From JBKHYG01 sp046565595 (GTDB taxonomy: Bacteria; Actinomycetota; AC-67): 36,667 bases of DNA. Positions within the stretch are counted from its first letter, which is position 1; each line of letters starts with the position of its first letter. Below are positions 29,624 through 36,667 of this stretch, piece by piece. The notes beneath the pieces are model-generated. The model saw nothing but the letters and a program-made list of their open reading frames with translations. It made no database searches and was not told the DNA's origin. The position numbers and the translations under genes were made by a program. The stretch spans positions 1-36,667 of the forward strand of contig JBKHYG010000050.1 in NCBI GenBank assembly GCA_046565595.1, written 5' to 3'.

Positions 29624-31225
29624 CTACTTGCCCGTCGGGTAGCGACGATCCTCGGGATACCGGTATGCGCCTTGGGCGCCGCCTTCTTCTCGGGCGGTTG
29701 GATCCCAGCGCAGGAACGCGGCATCGCCGATCGCTGATCTGTCAGGCGTTCCCAGCGTGACCAGCATGTTGGTCGGATCGCTGGTTCGGCCGTCGATCGC
29801 GTCGTATCTGTAAGGCTTCACCGAATCGAGTCCGGCTCTGAACGAGGAGACGGTCAGGTCCCGTCCGGCATTGCTGACGCCGGCGATCAGTTGCGCGAGG
29901 CCCGCGTAGACCAGCGGCGCCTGCGCTGGCGGCTGCTTGCCGGGGGCCATCTCTTGGTAGGCGCGCCACCACTCGGTCCTGCGTGCCTTGTCGTTGTTGG
30001 TCAGATCCGGGTTGAACTCTCGGTCGTAACAGGTCAGGCCTGAAGCGCGAGCCCACTGCGCCGCATTGAACAGGCGCACCATCGCCGTCACATCCGTGCC
30101 AGAGCAGGGCCACACGAAGTAGTCCGGGTAGTACTGGGCTGCCTGCGCGGCATGCGTGATGTTCAAAGGCGCGCCCGCATCCGGCATGATCAAGGTGTTG
30201 ACTCCGGCGCTCCTCATCCTTGCGATGATGAAGGGAGCCTGCTGCTGCGCAGTCGCCAGATCGTCTGGCAGGCGAGCCACCTCTGCGATGGGTATCCCCG
30301 CTGCTCTCAACTTGCCGACCATCGCGGGCCCGACATCGGACAGGCCCGGATACACCGAGTAGATGACCCCGTAGACGCGGTCGGCTCCTAGCGTGGTCCG
30401 AGTGCTCTTCTGCTGGCTCAGGAAGCGGATCGTCTGCAGGACCTGGCGTTCCCAACTCATCCCGGCGGGAGTGCAGTAGCCGTCGGTGCGGCGAACCAAC
30501 GAGCCGCCGACGCCACCGAGATCGTAGGTCGCCAGGTTGTGGATCCCCTCCTCGGCGAGTCGCTCGCACACATAGGTGGAGAGCCCTCCGTGTGCGGCGA
30601 TCGCAGCGAACGGCTTCAACTCGGAAGCGATCCGTTCGGCCATCTGGCCGTAGGCGTATCCGCCGTTCGCGTTGCCTGGGGGAGCGACGACGGTTCCCTT
30701 CAGCTTGCGGCCATGCAACCGTATCGGGATGCCCATGAAGGTCGTCCCGTCGCCGTCGTGCGCGTTGATGTAATCGATGTAGCGCATGAACGCGATCGAC
30801 TCATCGAGGTTCTGGCCTTCGGCGTTGGTGTTGTTCAGGTAAGGGCTGGTCTGGGTCCGCTCACCCTTCCAGTAGTAGACGACCTCGATCGTGTCGTCGG
30901 TGACGCCAGGTGCGGCCACGCTCTCGTCGATCTCGATCGTGTCGCGTGGGGTGTCTATCCGTTGCCCGATGTTGCTTGATGCGCCCACGGCACCGGTCTG
31001 GTCGCCTCCTGGTCGTCGATCGCCGTCGGGTAGAGGCACGCTTGGCGCGTCGGGATCCTCAGGGGTTCCAGCGGCTACGGTACCCACTCCAGAGGGCGAC
31101 CGATCATCGGGAGTCAGCGCCCTGTTCGCCACCACCAGACCATTGGCGAACAGCATCGAAACGACCAGCGTCACCAACGGTCTAGAGACCGTCTTGACGC
31201 TGCGCGGCGCGTTGCTGTCGGGCAC
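29624..31225 (-). CDS. ABC transporter substrate-binding protein (type 1 periplasmic-binding fold)
   Basis: 533 residues from GTG 31225; an internal ATG (MLFANGLVV, about residue 24) is an alternative start. One hydrophobic stretch (LVTLVVSMLFANGLVV) anchors or exports it, then a long Pro/Gly/Asp-rich linker (to about residue 105), then a Leu/Ile/Val-binding-type domain: VTDDTIEVVYYW, AAIAAHGGLSTYVCERLAEE and NTLIMPDAGAPL. The ligand is unknown; fused Liv systems serve amino acids, amides, urea and aromatic or fatty acids. First gene of the transporter operon. Operator-like sites at 31271-31305 lie in front of it. Confidence 0.9.
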   Translation of the reverse strand: MPDSNAPRSVKTVSRPLVTLVVSMLFANGLVVANRALTPDDRSPSGVGTVAAGTPEDPDAPSVPLPDGDRRPGGDQTGAVGASSNIGQRIDTPRDTIEIDESVAAPGVTDDTIEVVYYWKGERTQTSPYLNNTNAEGQNLDESIAFMRYIDYINAHDGDGTTFMGIPIRLHGRKLKGTVVAPPGNANGGYAYGQMAERIASELKPFAAIAAHGGLSTYVCERLAEEGIHNLATYDLGGVGGSLVRRTDGYCTPAGMSWERQVLQTIRFLSQQKSTRTTLGADRVYGVIYSVYPGLSDVGPAMVGKLRAAGIPIAEVARLPDDLATAQQQAPFIIARMRSAGVNTLIMPDAGAPLNITHAAQAAQYYPDYFVWPCSGTDVTAMVRLFNAAQWARASGLTCYDREFNPDLTNNDKARRTEWWRAYQEMAPGKQPPAQAPLVYAGLAQLIAGVSNAGRDLTVSSFRAGLDSVKPYRYDAIDGRTSDPTNMLVTLGTPDRSAIGDAAFLRWDPTAREEGGAQGAYRYPEDRRYPTGK

Positions 31226-31270
31226 TATGTGGCGGAGTGTACGGAGAGAGAGGGTGCTCCGCTGGTGTCC

Positions 31271-31305
31271 CGACAGCGTGTCGCGAACATCACGACAGCG
31301 TGACG
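31271..31305. promoter_or_regulatory. Two operator-like palindromes before the transporter operon
   Basis: CGACAGCGTGTCG (31271-31283) is a palindrome (5-bp arms, 3-bp centre), and CGACAGCGTGACG (31293-31305) is a near-copy. They are 22 bp apart, two helical turns. They lie between the TetR gene and the substrate-binding protein gene, 46-80 bp before the latter's start, a natural site for TetR control. Inference from symmetry and place. Confidence 0.45.
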
Positions 31306-31362
31306 GAAAACCTTCGTGAGTGTTGCATCAAGCGTTGCCGCGAACGGTGGGTACGCGACGCC

Positions 31363-31977
31363 TCACGCGTTGCGGACGAGCGCCCGCCGCAGGAAATCCA
31401 TCACCTGTGCGGTGGCAGCCGCGGGCTCGATGTCGCCCTTGGCTACTGGCGCGCGCTGCGCGCCGATGCATGCCATCACCATCGGGATCAGAGAGTCAGG
31501 CTCTCCGTCTCCGAAGGCGCCTGCCTTCATGCCGTCGATCAGGATCTGGTGAACGATCTCGCGCAGTGGCTCGAGATGGCCCATGAATCGCTCGTAGGTC
31601 TCGGGATTCAAGAACCGGATGACTTCCTGTCCGGGGGGAAGGTGTCTAGAAGCGAAGTCTGCGATCTGCCTCGCGACGAAGATCTCCAGCTGCTCCTCGC
31701 CAGGTTCCGCGTCGGCTACCTGCTGCTGCAGGCCTTCGATCGCTCGGCGGACCTCTCGATCCGTCCAGGCGATCAGCATCGTCTCGCGGTCGGGGAAATA
31801 GTTGTAAACCGCGGTTCGGGCCAGTCCCGCTCGCGAAGCAACATCAGCGAAACTGACGGCCTCATATCCGCGTTCGAGCACGAGAGCCCCGAATGCCTCC
31901 AGGAGCTGGTCGATGGTTGCAGCGCGATGTTCTTCGATCGTCGCGGCTCTGATCTTTGGCACTATCCGCCGGAGCAT
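31363..31977 (-). CDS. TetR-family transcriptional regulator
   Basis: 204 residues from ATG 31977 (MLRRIVPKIRAATIEEHRA); longer in-frame starts would run antisense through the SRP RNA and are unlikely. GTG 31962 is a further option. The N-terminal helix-turn-helix is clear: LLEAFGALVLERGYEAVSFA, DVASRAGLARTAVYNYFPDRE. The C-terminal ligand domain (FVARQIADFASRHLPPGQE) is divergent. Same strand as the ABC operon, ending 137 bp before it, so it may autoregulate and control the transporter via the palindromes at 31271-31305. The ligand is unknown, perhaps an acyl-CoA or the transported solute. Confidence 0.9.
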   Translation of the reverse strand: MLRRIVPKIRAATIEEHRAATIDQLLEAFGALVLERGYEAVSFADVASRAGLARTAVYNYFPDRETMLIAWTDREVRRAIEGLQQQVADAEPGEEQLEIFVARQIADFASRHLPPGQEVIRFLNPETYERFMGHLEPLREIVHQILIDGMKAGAFGDGEPDSLIPMVMACIGAQRAPVAKGDIEPAAATAQVMDFLRRALVRNA

Positions 31978-31994
31978 AGCGACCGACCGCTGGC

Positions 31995-32000
31995 TACACT
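31995..32000 (+). promoter_or_regulatory. -10 box of the SRP RNA gene
   Basis: TACACT lies 10 nt before the base-paired 5' end of the SRP RNA (32011), in keeping with the -10 boxes seen before the tRNA genes in this window. No convincing -35 box. Confidence 0.45.
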
Positions 32001-32010
32001 CGTCCCCGCC

Positions 32011-32128
32011 GAGGGGACCTCGATGGTCCGGTCCGGCGGCGTCGGTCTCGTGAACCCGGTCAGGTCCGGAAGGAAGCAGCCGTAAACGAGTTCCGACGGG
32101 TGCCGTGACCGGGCCTTCCGGGTCCCTC
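32011..32128 (+). ncRNA. ffs: Signal recognition particle RNA, small bacterial (4.5S) type
   Basis: About 118 nt. The diagnostic helix 8 tip is present: GGTCAGGTCCGGAAGGAAGC then AGCC (32059-32080), which binds Ffh. The ends pair (GAGGGGACC with GGGTCCCTC), forming the long hairpin, with TCGTGAACC and ACGAGTTCCGACGGGTGCCG as the inner arms. Ends are approximate. Position immediately upstream of dnaX-recR is the classical arrangement in many bacteria. It works in co-translational targeting of membrane proteins. Confidence 0.9.
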
Positions 32129-32182
32129 TGCCGTGCCAGGGTCGGGATGGGGCGTGTGTCTGGGTGTCGGTAGGCTCGGTGC

Positions 32183-33904
32183 ATGACCTCGTCCGCTCTC
32201 TATCGCCGCTGGCGCCCGCAGACCTTCGGGGACCTGCTGGGCCAAGATCATGTGGTGCGGACCCTCCAGGCGGCGATCCGCGAAGAGAAGGTCTCTCACG
32301 CATACCTGTTCAGCGGTTCGCGCGGAACCGGTAAGACATCGACGGCGAGGATCCTCGCGAAGGCGTTGAACTGCGAACGAGGCCCCGCCGAGGAACCATG
32401 CAACGAGTGTCCGACATGCATCGGCATCACCGAGGGTTCATCGCTCGATGTGATCGAGATCGACGCGGCCAGCCACGGTGGCGTCGACGATGTTCGCGAC
32501 CTGCGTGACTCTGCGGTGTTGTCGCCGGCATCTGCGCGTCGCAAGATCTATATCATCGACGAGGCGCACATGGTCTCGACGCAAGGCTGGAACGCGTTCC
32601 TGAAGACCGTCGAGGAACCACCCGATCATGTCGTGTTCGTGTTCGCAACCACCGAACCCCAGAAGGTGTTGCCGACGATCCTGTCGCGATGCCAGCGCTT
32701 CGAGTTCCGACGCATCTCGTCGAACCAACTAGCCGATCATCTGCGCAGGGTCTGCGATGCAGAGAAGATCACCGCAGAGGATTCCGCGTTGCAGATGGTC
32801 GCGCGCGCTGCCGAGGGGGGTGCACGCGACGCGCTATCTACCCTCGACCAGCTCGCGTCTGCCGGTCCCGTTACGGTCGCCGACGCGACACGCTTGCTCG
32901 GCGTAACGAACATCGAAGCGCTGTTCCAAACCGCGGATGCGTTGGTGGATCAACGCTCGGGCGAAGTAGTGGATCTGATCGCTCAGTTGGTGGACGAAGG
33001 CCACGACCTGAGGGTGTTCGCTCGCGGACTCTTGGAACACCTGCGCGGCCTGCTGCTGTCGGCGCAACTCGAGAAGCCCGAGCAGGTACTCGATGTTGGC
33101 GATGAGACGCTGCAGCGCTACAAGGAGCAGGCGGCTCGGACGCATCCTTCTGTGCTGTATCACGCGATGCGCGCGGTGACCGACGCGCTCGCGGACATGC
33201 GCCAATTGACGCCGCCGCGCCTCGCGCTCGAGATGGCGCTGCTGCGCGTCACGATGCCGCAACTCGAAGAGACCGCTACCGCAGCGGTATCGCGGATCGC
33301 GCGGCTAGAGCGGCTGGTCGAGGTCGGAGGCGCCCCGGTCGCTCAACGGGAAGCCTCCGAGCAAGAAACGCCACCCAAGACCGCTGCCCGCAAGGCCGAG
33401 CCGGTCGCGAAGACGACCCCGGAAGCCGCGCCCGCGAAGGCAGCGAAGACCTCGGCTGCGAAGGCGCCGAAGAAGGCTGCCAAGGCTGAACCCGAAGCGC
33501 CGGCCCCGGCCCCGTCCACGGTGAGCGCCGATCTGGATCTGGACATGGTGCGCAAAGCCTGGCCGACGGTCCTCGATGCGGTGAAGCGGAGTTCGCGGGT
33601 CTTGCATTCGAAGTTGGCTGCCGCCCACCTGGTCGATGTGAGTGACGGGGTGCTGCATCTCGAGCATCCTCAAGCGTTCCTGGCCGAGAACCTGAGTTCT
33701 GGCAAGAGCGCGGAGCACGTCGGAGCTGCGATCCAAGAGGTCCTCGGAGCGCGGGTCAGGTTGAAGGTCACCCACCGCGCCGGTGCATCCGAGGAAGAAC
33801 TCGACACATCCAATTTCGATCGAGAGACCGTCGCCGCAGATGCGTTCGATCCGATCGATGTCTTCAAGCAAGGCTTCGGCCCCGACCTCGAGGTGGAGGA
33901 GTAG
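32183..33904 (+). CDS. dnaX: DNA polymerase III subunits gamma and tau
   Basis: 573 residues. Clamp-loader ATPase. Walker A GSRGTGKT (45-52), four zinc-binding cysteines C64, C73, C76, C79 (NCERGPAEEPCNECPTC), the Walker B DEAH (126-129) and sensor 1 FATTEPQKVLPTI. The clamp-loader collar is followed from about residue 390 by a Lys/Ala/Pro-rich flexible linker (KAAKTSAAKAPKKAAKAE) and a ~120-residue tau-like tail that should contact the polymerase. No A-rich slippage site for the short gamma form was noticed. The stop is directly followed by the TTG of recR. Confidence 0.96.
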   Translation: MTSSALYRRWRPQTFGDLLGQDHVVRTLQAAIREEKVSHAYLFSGSRGTGKTSTARILAKALNCERGPAEEPCNECPTCIGITEGSSLDVIEIDAASHGGVDDVRDLRDSAVLSPASARRKIYIIDEAHMVSTQGWNAFLKTVEEPPDHVVFVFATTEPQKVLPTILSRCQRFEFRRISSNQLADHLRRVCDAEKITAEDSALQMVARAAEGGARDALSTLDQLASAGPVTVADATRLLGVTNIEALFQTADALVDQRSGEVVDLIAQLVDEGHDLRVFARGLLEHLRGLLLSAQLEKPEQVLDVGDETLQRYKEQAARTHPSVLYHAMRAVTDALADMRQLTPPRLALEMALLRVTMPQLEETATAAVSRIARLERLVEVGGAPVAQREASEQETPPKTAARKAEPVAKTTPEAAPAKAAKTSAAKAPKKAAKAEPEAPAPAPSTVSADLDLDMVRKAWPTVLDAVKRSSRVLHSKLAAAHLVDVSDGVLHLEHPQAFLAENLSSGKSAEHVGAAIQEVLGARVRLKVTHRAGASEEELDTSNFDRETVAADAFDPIDVFKQGFGPDLEVEE

Positions 33905-34498
33905 TTGTTCGAAGGTCCGGTCCAAGACCTCATCGATGCATTCCGACGACTCCCCGGTATCGGGACCAAGAGCGCTCAGAGGCTGGCATTCCACATCCTC
34001 AAGGGTCCCGTCGAGGACGCACGCGGACTCTCGGATGCCATCACCAACGCGAAACAGAAGGTCTCGATCTGCGGCGCTTGCTTCAATGTCTCCGAGGGCG
34101 AACGGTGCGTGTACTGCCGTGATCCGAAGCGCGACGCGACGACCATCTGCGTAGTCGAGGATCCGCAGGACATCATCGCCGTCGAACGGACCAACGAGTT
34201 CCGCGGGAAATACCATGTCCTCGGTGGTCACATCAGCCCCATGGATGGGGTCGGCCCCGACCAGCTCCACATGCGCGAACTGCTGCACAGGATCCGCGAC
34301 GACTCGGTCATCGAGGTCATCGTCTGCACGAATCCCACGGTCGAAGGCGAGGCCACGGCCATATATCTGGCCAATCTCTTGAAGGATCTGCAGGTTCGCG
34401 TGACCCGCATCGCCAGCGGCCTGCCGGTGGGCGGCGACCTCGAGTACGCCGACGAGGTCACCCTCGGTCGAGCCCTCTCCCAGCGTCGCGAGATCTGA
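33905..34498 (+). CDS. recR: Recombination mediator protein RecR
   Basis: 197 residues. Start TTG 33905 directly abuts the dnaX TAG, with a purine-rich ribosome site (GGAGGTGGAGGA) in the dnaX end; the first residues FEGPVQDLIDAFRRLPGIG match RecR. A helix-hairpin-helix (LPGIGTKSAQRLAFHIL) precedes the zinc finger C56, C59, C68, C71 (CGAC, CVYC) and a Toprim domain (CVVEDPQDIIAVE). With RecF/RecO it loads RecA at gaps. Order ffs-dnaX-recR is conserved in many bacteria. Confidence 0.96.
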   Translation: MFEGPVQDLIDAFRRLPGIGTKSAQRLAFHILKGPVEDARGLSDAITNAKQKVSICGACFNVSEGERCVYCRDPKRDATTICVVEDPQDIIAVERTNEFRGKYHVLGGHISPMDGVGPDQLHMRELLHRIRDDSVIEVIVCTNPTVEGEATAIYLANLLKDLQVRVTRIASGLPVGGDLEYADEVTLGRALSQRREI

Positions 34499-34562
34499 CC
34501 CTTTCGTCAGACCACCTGGTCGGAATAGGCTGCGGCCCGAGAGCAGACCAGGAGGGAGTCTC

Positions 34563-36302
34563 ATGCCAGCTGCAAAGAAGACCGCCACCAAGGCGAAGAA
34601 GTCCGCACCTAAGAAGGCGGCGCCCAAGAAGACGACCGCCCGCAAGGCGGCGCCGAAGATGATTCAGTCCACGATGATGGACTTCCCCCTGACCACACAG
34701 ATGGTCATGGATCGCGGAGGGCTCGTCTTCGGAGATTCGCAGGTCATCACCTTCGACCCGGCAGGCTCGCGTCGGACCCCGTTCCGTCAGATCGCCGAGA
34801 ACGCGGGAAAGCTCGCGAACGCGCTGAAGCGACTCGGCGTGAAGAAGGGCGATCGCGTCGCGACGTTCATGTGGAACGACGACGCGCACATGGAGCTCTA
34901 CATGGCCGTGCCGTCGATGGGCGCGGTGCTGCACCCGCTGAACCTGCGCTTGTTCCCGGATCAGTTCAACTTCATCGTCAAGCACGCGGACGATCGCGTG
35001 ATCTTCGTGCACGACTCGCTCCTGCCGTTGATCGCGCAGTATGTCCCCGCCATCGACAAGATCGTCCGCCACTACATCGTGGTCGGTGAGGGCGGCGACC
35101 TGAGCGTCTTCGGTAACAAGGGCATCCGCTACAGCGAACTGCTGGCGGGCGAATCCGATGCCTTCAAGTGGCCCAAGCTCGACGAGACCGCAGCTTCGGC
35201 GATGTGTTACACGACCGGAACCACCGGTGACCCGAAGGGCGTCGTCTACTCGCATCGCAGCGTCGTGTTGCACGCGATGGGAGCGGGACTCGGAGCGACG
35301 ATCCCGATCACCGAGAAAGACACGCTGCTGCCGATCGTTCCGATGTTCCATGTGCTCGCTTGGGGTCTGCCCTACGGCGGATTCTGGGCAGGTGCTGACT
35401 TCCTGATGCCAGAGAAGTTCCTGCAGCCCGAACCGATCGCAGCCATGATCCAGACCGAGAAGCCGACGCTCGCCGCAGCGGTTCCGACGATCTGGAACGG
35501 CCTGCTACAGCACCTGGACGCGAACCCGAAGATCGATATCTCTTCTCTGAAGATGGTCGTGTGTGGAGGTTCGGCGGTGCCGCGCTCGCTGATCGAGGCC
35601 TTCGAGACCAAGCACGGCGTTCCGATCATCCAGGGTTGGGGCATGACCGAAACCTCGCCACTCTGCGCGTTGGCTCACCCGCCGCGGGATGCTGGCAAGG
35701 ACGAGATCCTGGACTACCGCGCCAAGACCGGCCGCGTGGTTCCGGGCGTCGAACTGCGGATCGTCCATGAGGACGGGACCGTGCTTCCCTGGGATGGGAA
35801 GGGCGTCGGAGAGATCGAGGTTCGCGGTCCGTGGATCACGGGCTCCTATTACGGCGTGAAAGCGAAGGACAAGTTCCGTGACGGATGGCTCCGCACCGGC
35901 GATGTCGGAACCGTAGACCCCAAGGGCTTCATCCAGATCACCGACCGCACCAAGGACGTCATCAAGAGCGGCGGCGAATGGATCAGTTCGGTCGAGGTAG
36001 AGAACCTGCTGATGGGACACCCAGATGTCGTCGAGGCCGCCGTGATCGGCATCCCCGACGCGAAGTGGGATGAGCGTCCGTTGGCTTGCGTCGTCCTCAA
36101 GGAAGGCGCCAAGCAGGATGCGAAGGCCCTACGCGACTACCTGACCCCGCTGATCGCCAAGTGGTGGTTGCCGGAGCGTTGGACCTTCGTCGCCGAGATC
36201 CCCAAGACCAGCGTCGGCAAGTTCGACAAGAAGGTCCTGAGGGCCCAGCACGCGGACGGTCAGCTGAAGGTCGTCAGCTCTGGCTCGGCTGGACGCAAGT
36301 AG
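34563..36302 (+). CDS. Acyl-CoA synthetase (AMP-binding) with Lys/Ala-rich N-terminal tail
   Basis: 579 residues from ATG 34563, supported by AGGAGGGAG 6-8 nt upstream. Activates a medium- or long-chain fatty acid with ATP and CoA. A5-type motifs: CYTTGTTGDPKGVVYSHRS (phosphate loop), GWGMTETSPL, DGWLRTGDVG, and ITDRTKDVIKSGGEWISS near the end, with GKFDKKVLR as the acyl-adenylate Lys region. Unusual: residues 1-33 are a (A/P)KK-repeat tail (KKTATKAKKSAPKKAAPKKT) resembling histone H1-type tails. The usual enzyme would begin at MIQSTMMDFPLT (residue 33 onward). The tail could bind nucleic acid, polyphosphate or acidic lipid. Confidence 0.93.
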   Translation: MPAAKKTATKAKKSAPKKAAPKKTTARKAAPKMIQSTMMDFPLTTQMVMDRGGLVFGDSQVITFDPAGSRRTPFRQIAENAGKLANALKRLGVKKGDRVATFMWNDDAHMELYMAVPSMGAVLHPLNLRLFPDQFNFIVKHADDRVIFVHDSLLPLIAQYVPAIDKIVRHYIVVGEGGDLSVFGNKGIRYSELLAGESDAFKWPKLDETAASAMCYTTGTTGDPKGVVYSHRSVVLHAMGAGLGATIPITEKDTLLPIVPMFHVLAWGLPYGGFWAGADFLMPEKFLQPEPIAAMIQTEKPTLAAAVPTIWNGLLQHLDANPKIDISSLKMVVCGGSAVPRSLIEAFETKHGVPIIQGWGMTETSPLCALAHPPRDAGKDEILDYRAKTGRVVPGVELRIVHEDGTVLPWDGKGVGEIEVRGPWITGSYYGVKAKDKFRDGWLRTGDVGTVDPKGFIQITDRTKDVIKSGGEWISSVEVENLLMGHPDVVEAAVIGIPDAKWDERPLACVVLKEGAKQDAKALRDYLTPLIAKWWLPERWTFVAEIPKTSVGKFDKKVLRAQHADGQLKVVSSGSAGRK

Positions 36303-36321
36303 CGCTCGATCAGGAAGCCAC

Positions 36322-36349
36322 GAGCGAGGCCCCACTAGGGGCCTCGCTC
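36322..36349 (+). terminator. Likely intrinsic terminator after the acyl-CoA synthetase gene
   Basis: Arms GAGCGAGGCCCC and GGGGCCTCGCTC form 12 perfect pairs around ACTA. Only a weak T tract (CGTCTATC) follows. Position 20 bp after the stop and before lysC favours a terminator. Confidence 0.75.
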
Positions 36350-36406
36350 CGTCTATCAGGTATGCGCTCATGACCCCGTCCAGACTGTGGTTTCATACGC
36401 TGCGAC

Positions 36407-36667
36407 ATGGGGCTCATCGTTCAGAAATATGGCGGCACCTCGGTCGGCAGCGCCGATCGGATCAAGGTGGTCGCCAAACGCGTCGTCGCCGCTAGGGATG
36501 CTGGCGACGATGTCGTCGTTGTCGTGAGCGCCATGGGCAAGACCACCGACGAGCTGATCGACCTGGCGGCGCAGATCACGCCGACGCCGCCGGGGCGAGA
36601 GATGGACATGCTCCTCACCGCCGGAGAGCGCATCTCGATGGCTCTGCTGGCGATGGCCATCAGCGAT
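36407..36667 (+). CDS. lysC: Aspartate kinase, N-terminal part (3' end outside window)
   Basis: 87 codons seen, ATG 36407 to the window edge. The amino acid kinase signature VQKYGGTSVGSADRIK is at the N terminus, with VVVVVSAMGKTTDELIDLA (phosphate-binding loop), LLTAGERISMALLA following. First step in the lysine, threonine and methionine pathway. The ATG lies 57 bp after the terminator hairpin, with TACGCT-like spacing (CATACGCT, 8 bp before ATG) hinting at a short or leaderless transcript. Confidence 0.95.
   Translation, partial: MGLIVQKYGGTSVGSADRIKVVAKRVVAARDAGDDVVVVVSAMGKTTDELIDLAAQITPTPPGREMDMLLTAGERISMALLAMAISD

Noticed and set aside
31978..32184. N-terminal extension of the TetR protein
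   Set aside because: The extension would run antisense over the SRP RNA and has no family similarity; the ATG at 31977 gives a normal TetR start.
34458..35351. Minus-strand open frame of 297 codons
   Set aside because: It lies antisense within recR and the acyl-CoA synthetase gene, has repetitive Arg/His/Asp composition and no start support.

Overview
The window is GC-rich and densely coded, with many GTG/TTG starts and 1-4 bp gene overlaps. The gene order pheA-serS, the short SRP RNA just upstream of dnaX-recR, and the LivHM-type transporter genes suggest a chromosomal segment of an Actinomycetota bacterium, perhaps Acidimicrobiia or Thermoleophilia. I cannot name the species.

Layout. 1-5652 is a housekeeping core: the 3' end of pheA, serS, tRNA-Ser(UGA), a GNAT-crcB pair on the minus strand, a YihY/BrkB membrane protein, an FAD-Rieske oxidoreductase, tRNA-Ser(GCU) and tRNA-Arg(ACG). 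5811-10500 is a three-gene, translationally coupled operon for the osmolyte N-acetylglutaminylglutamine amide (asparagine-synthase-like amidotransferase, GNAT/ATP-grasp dipeptide synthetase, M42 peptidase). It follows a recognisable promoter and a 5'-UTR hairpin. 10421-12311 (minus) is a redox operon: a glutaredoxin-thioredoxin reductase fusion, preceded by a TlpA-like lipoprotein. That lipoprotein's catalytic cysteine codon is an in-frame TGA (12030-12032), followed at the right distance by a SECIS-like hairpin. It is best read as an unannotated selenoprotein and is the most striking finding here. tadA follows on the plus strand.

12953-19269 looks like a decayed genomic island in the 3' end of tRNA-Ser(CGA); the tRNA 3' end is repeated at 19249-19269. 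It holds an IS481-family remnant, two IS3-family elements (each with a 1-bp frameshift in orfB) and a tandem array of a repeated two-gene cassette of unknown, probably secreted proteins, here called Y and X. The Y copies are mosaics. tRNA-Ser(GGA) lies just outside, so all four usual bacterial serine tRNA isoacceptors and serS lie within 18 kb.

19450-24355 carries a serine-recombinase-like protein lacking a key arginine, a membrane-bound ferritin iron exporter (MbfA type), two tandem heme oxygenases, a class III CoA-transferase and a small secreted protein. 24400-31225 (minus) is a branched-chain-amino-acid-type ABC transporter with unusual fusions: LivH-LivM in one chain, LivF with an extra membrane domain, and LivG fused to a PucC-like MFS permease. 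A TetR regulator precedes it, with two operator-like palindromes between them. 32011-36667 is SRP RNA, dnaX, recR, an acyl-CoA synthetase with a histone-H1-like tail, and the start of an aspartate kinase.

How they connect: the osmolyte operon, the thiol-redox operon and the heme/iron genes point to a cell coping with salt and oxidative stress. The transporter and the two CoA-activating enzymes suggest uptake and catabolism of organic or fatty acids (inference). All calls come from reading the sequence; no searches were run.
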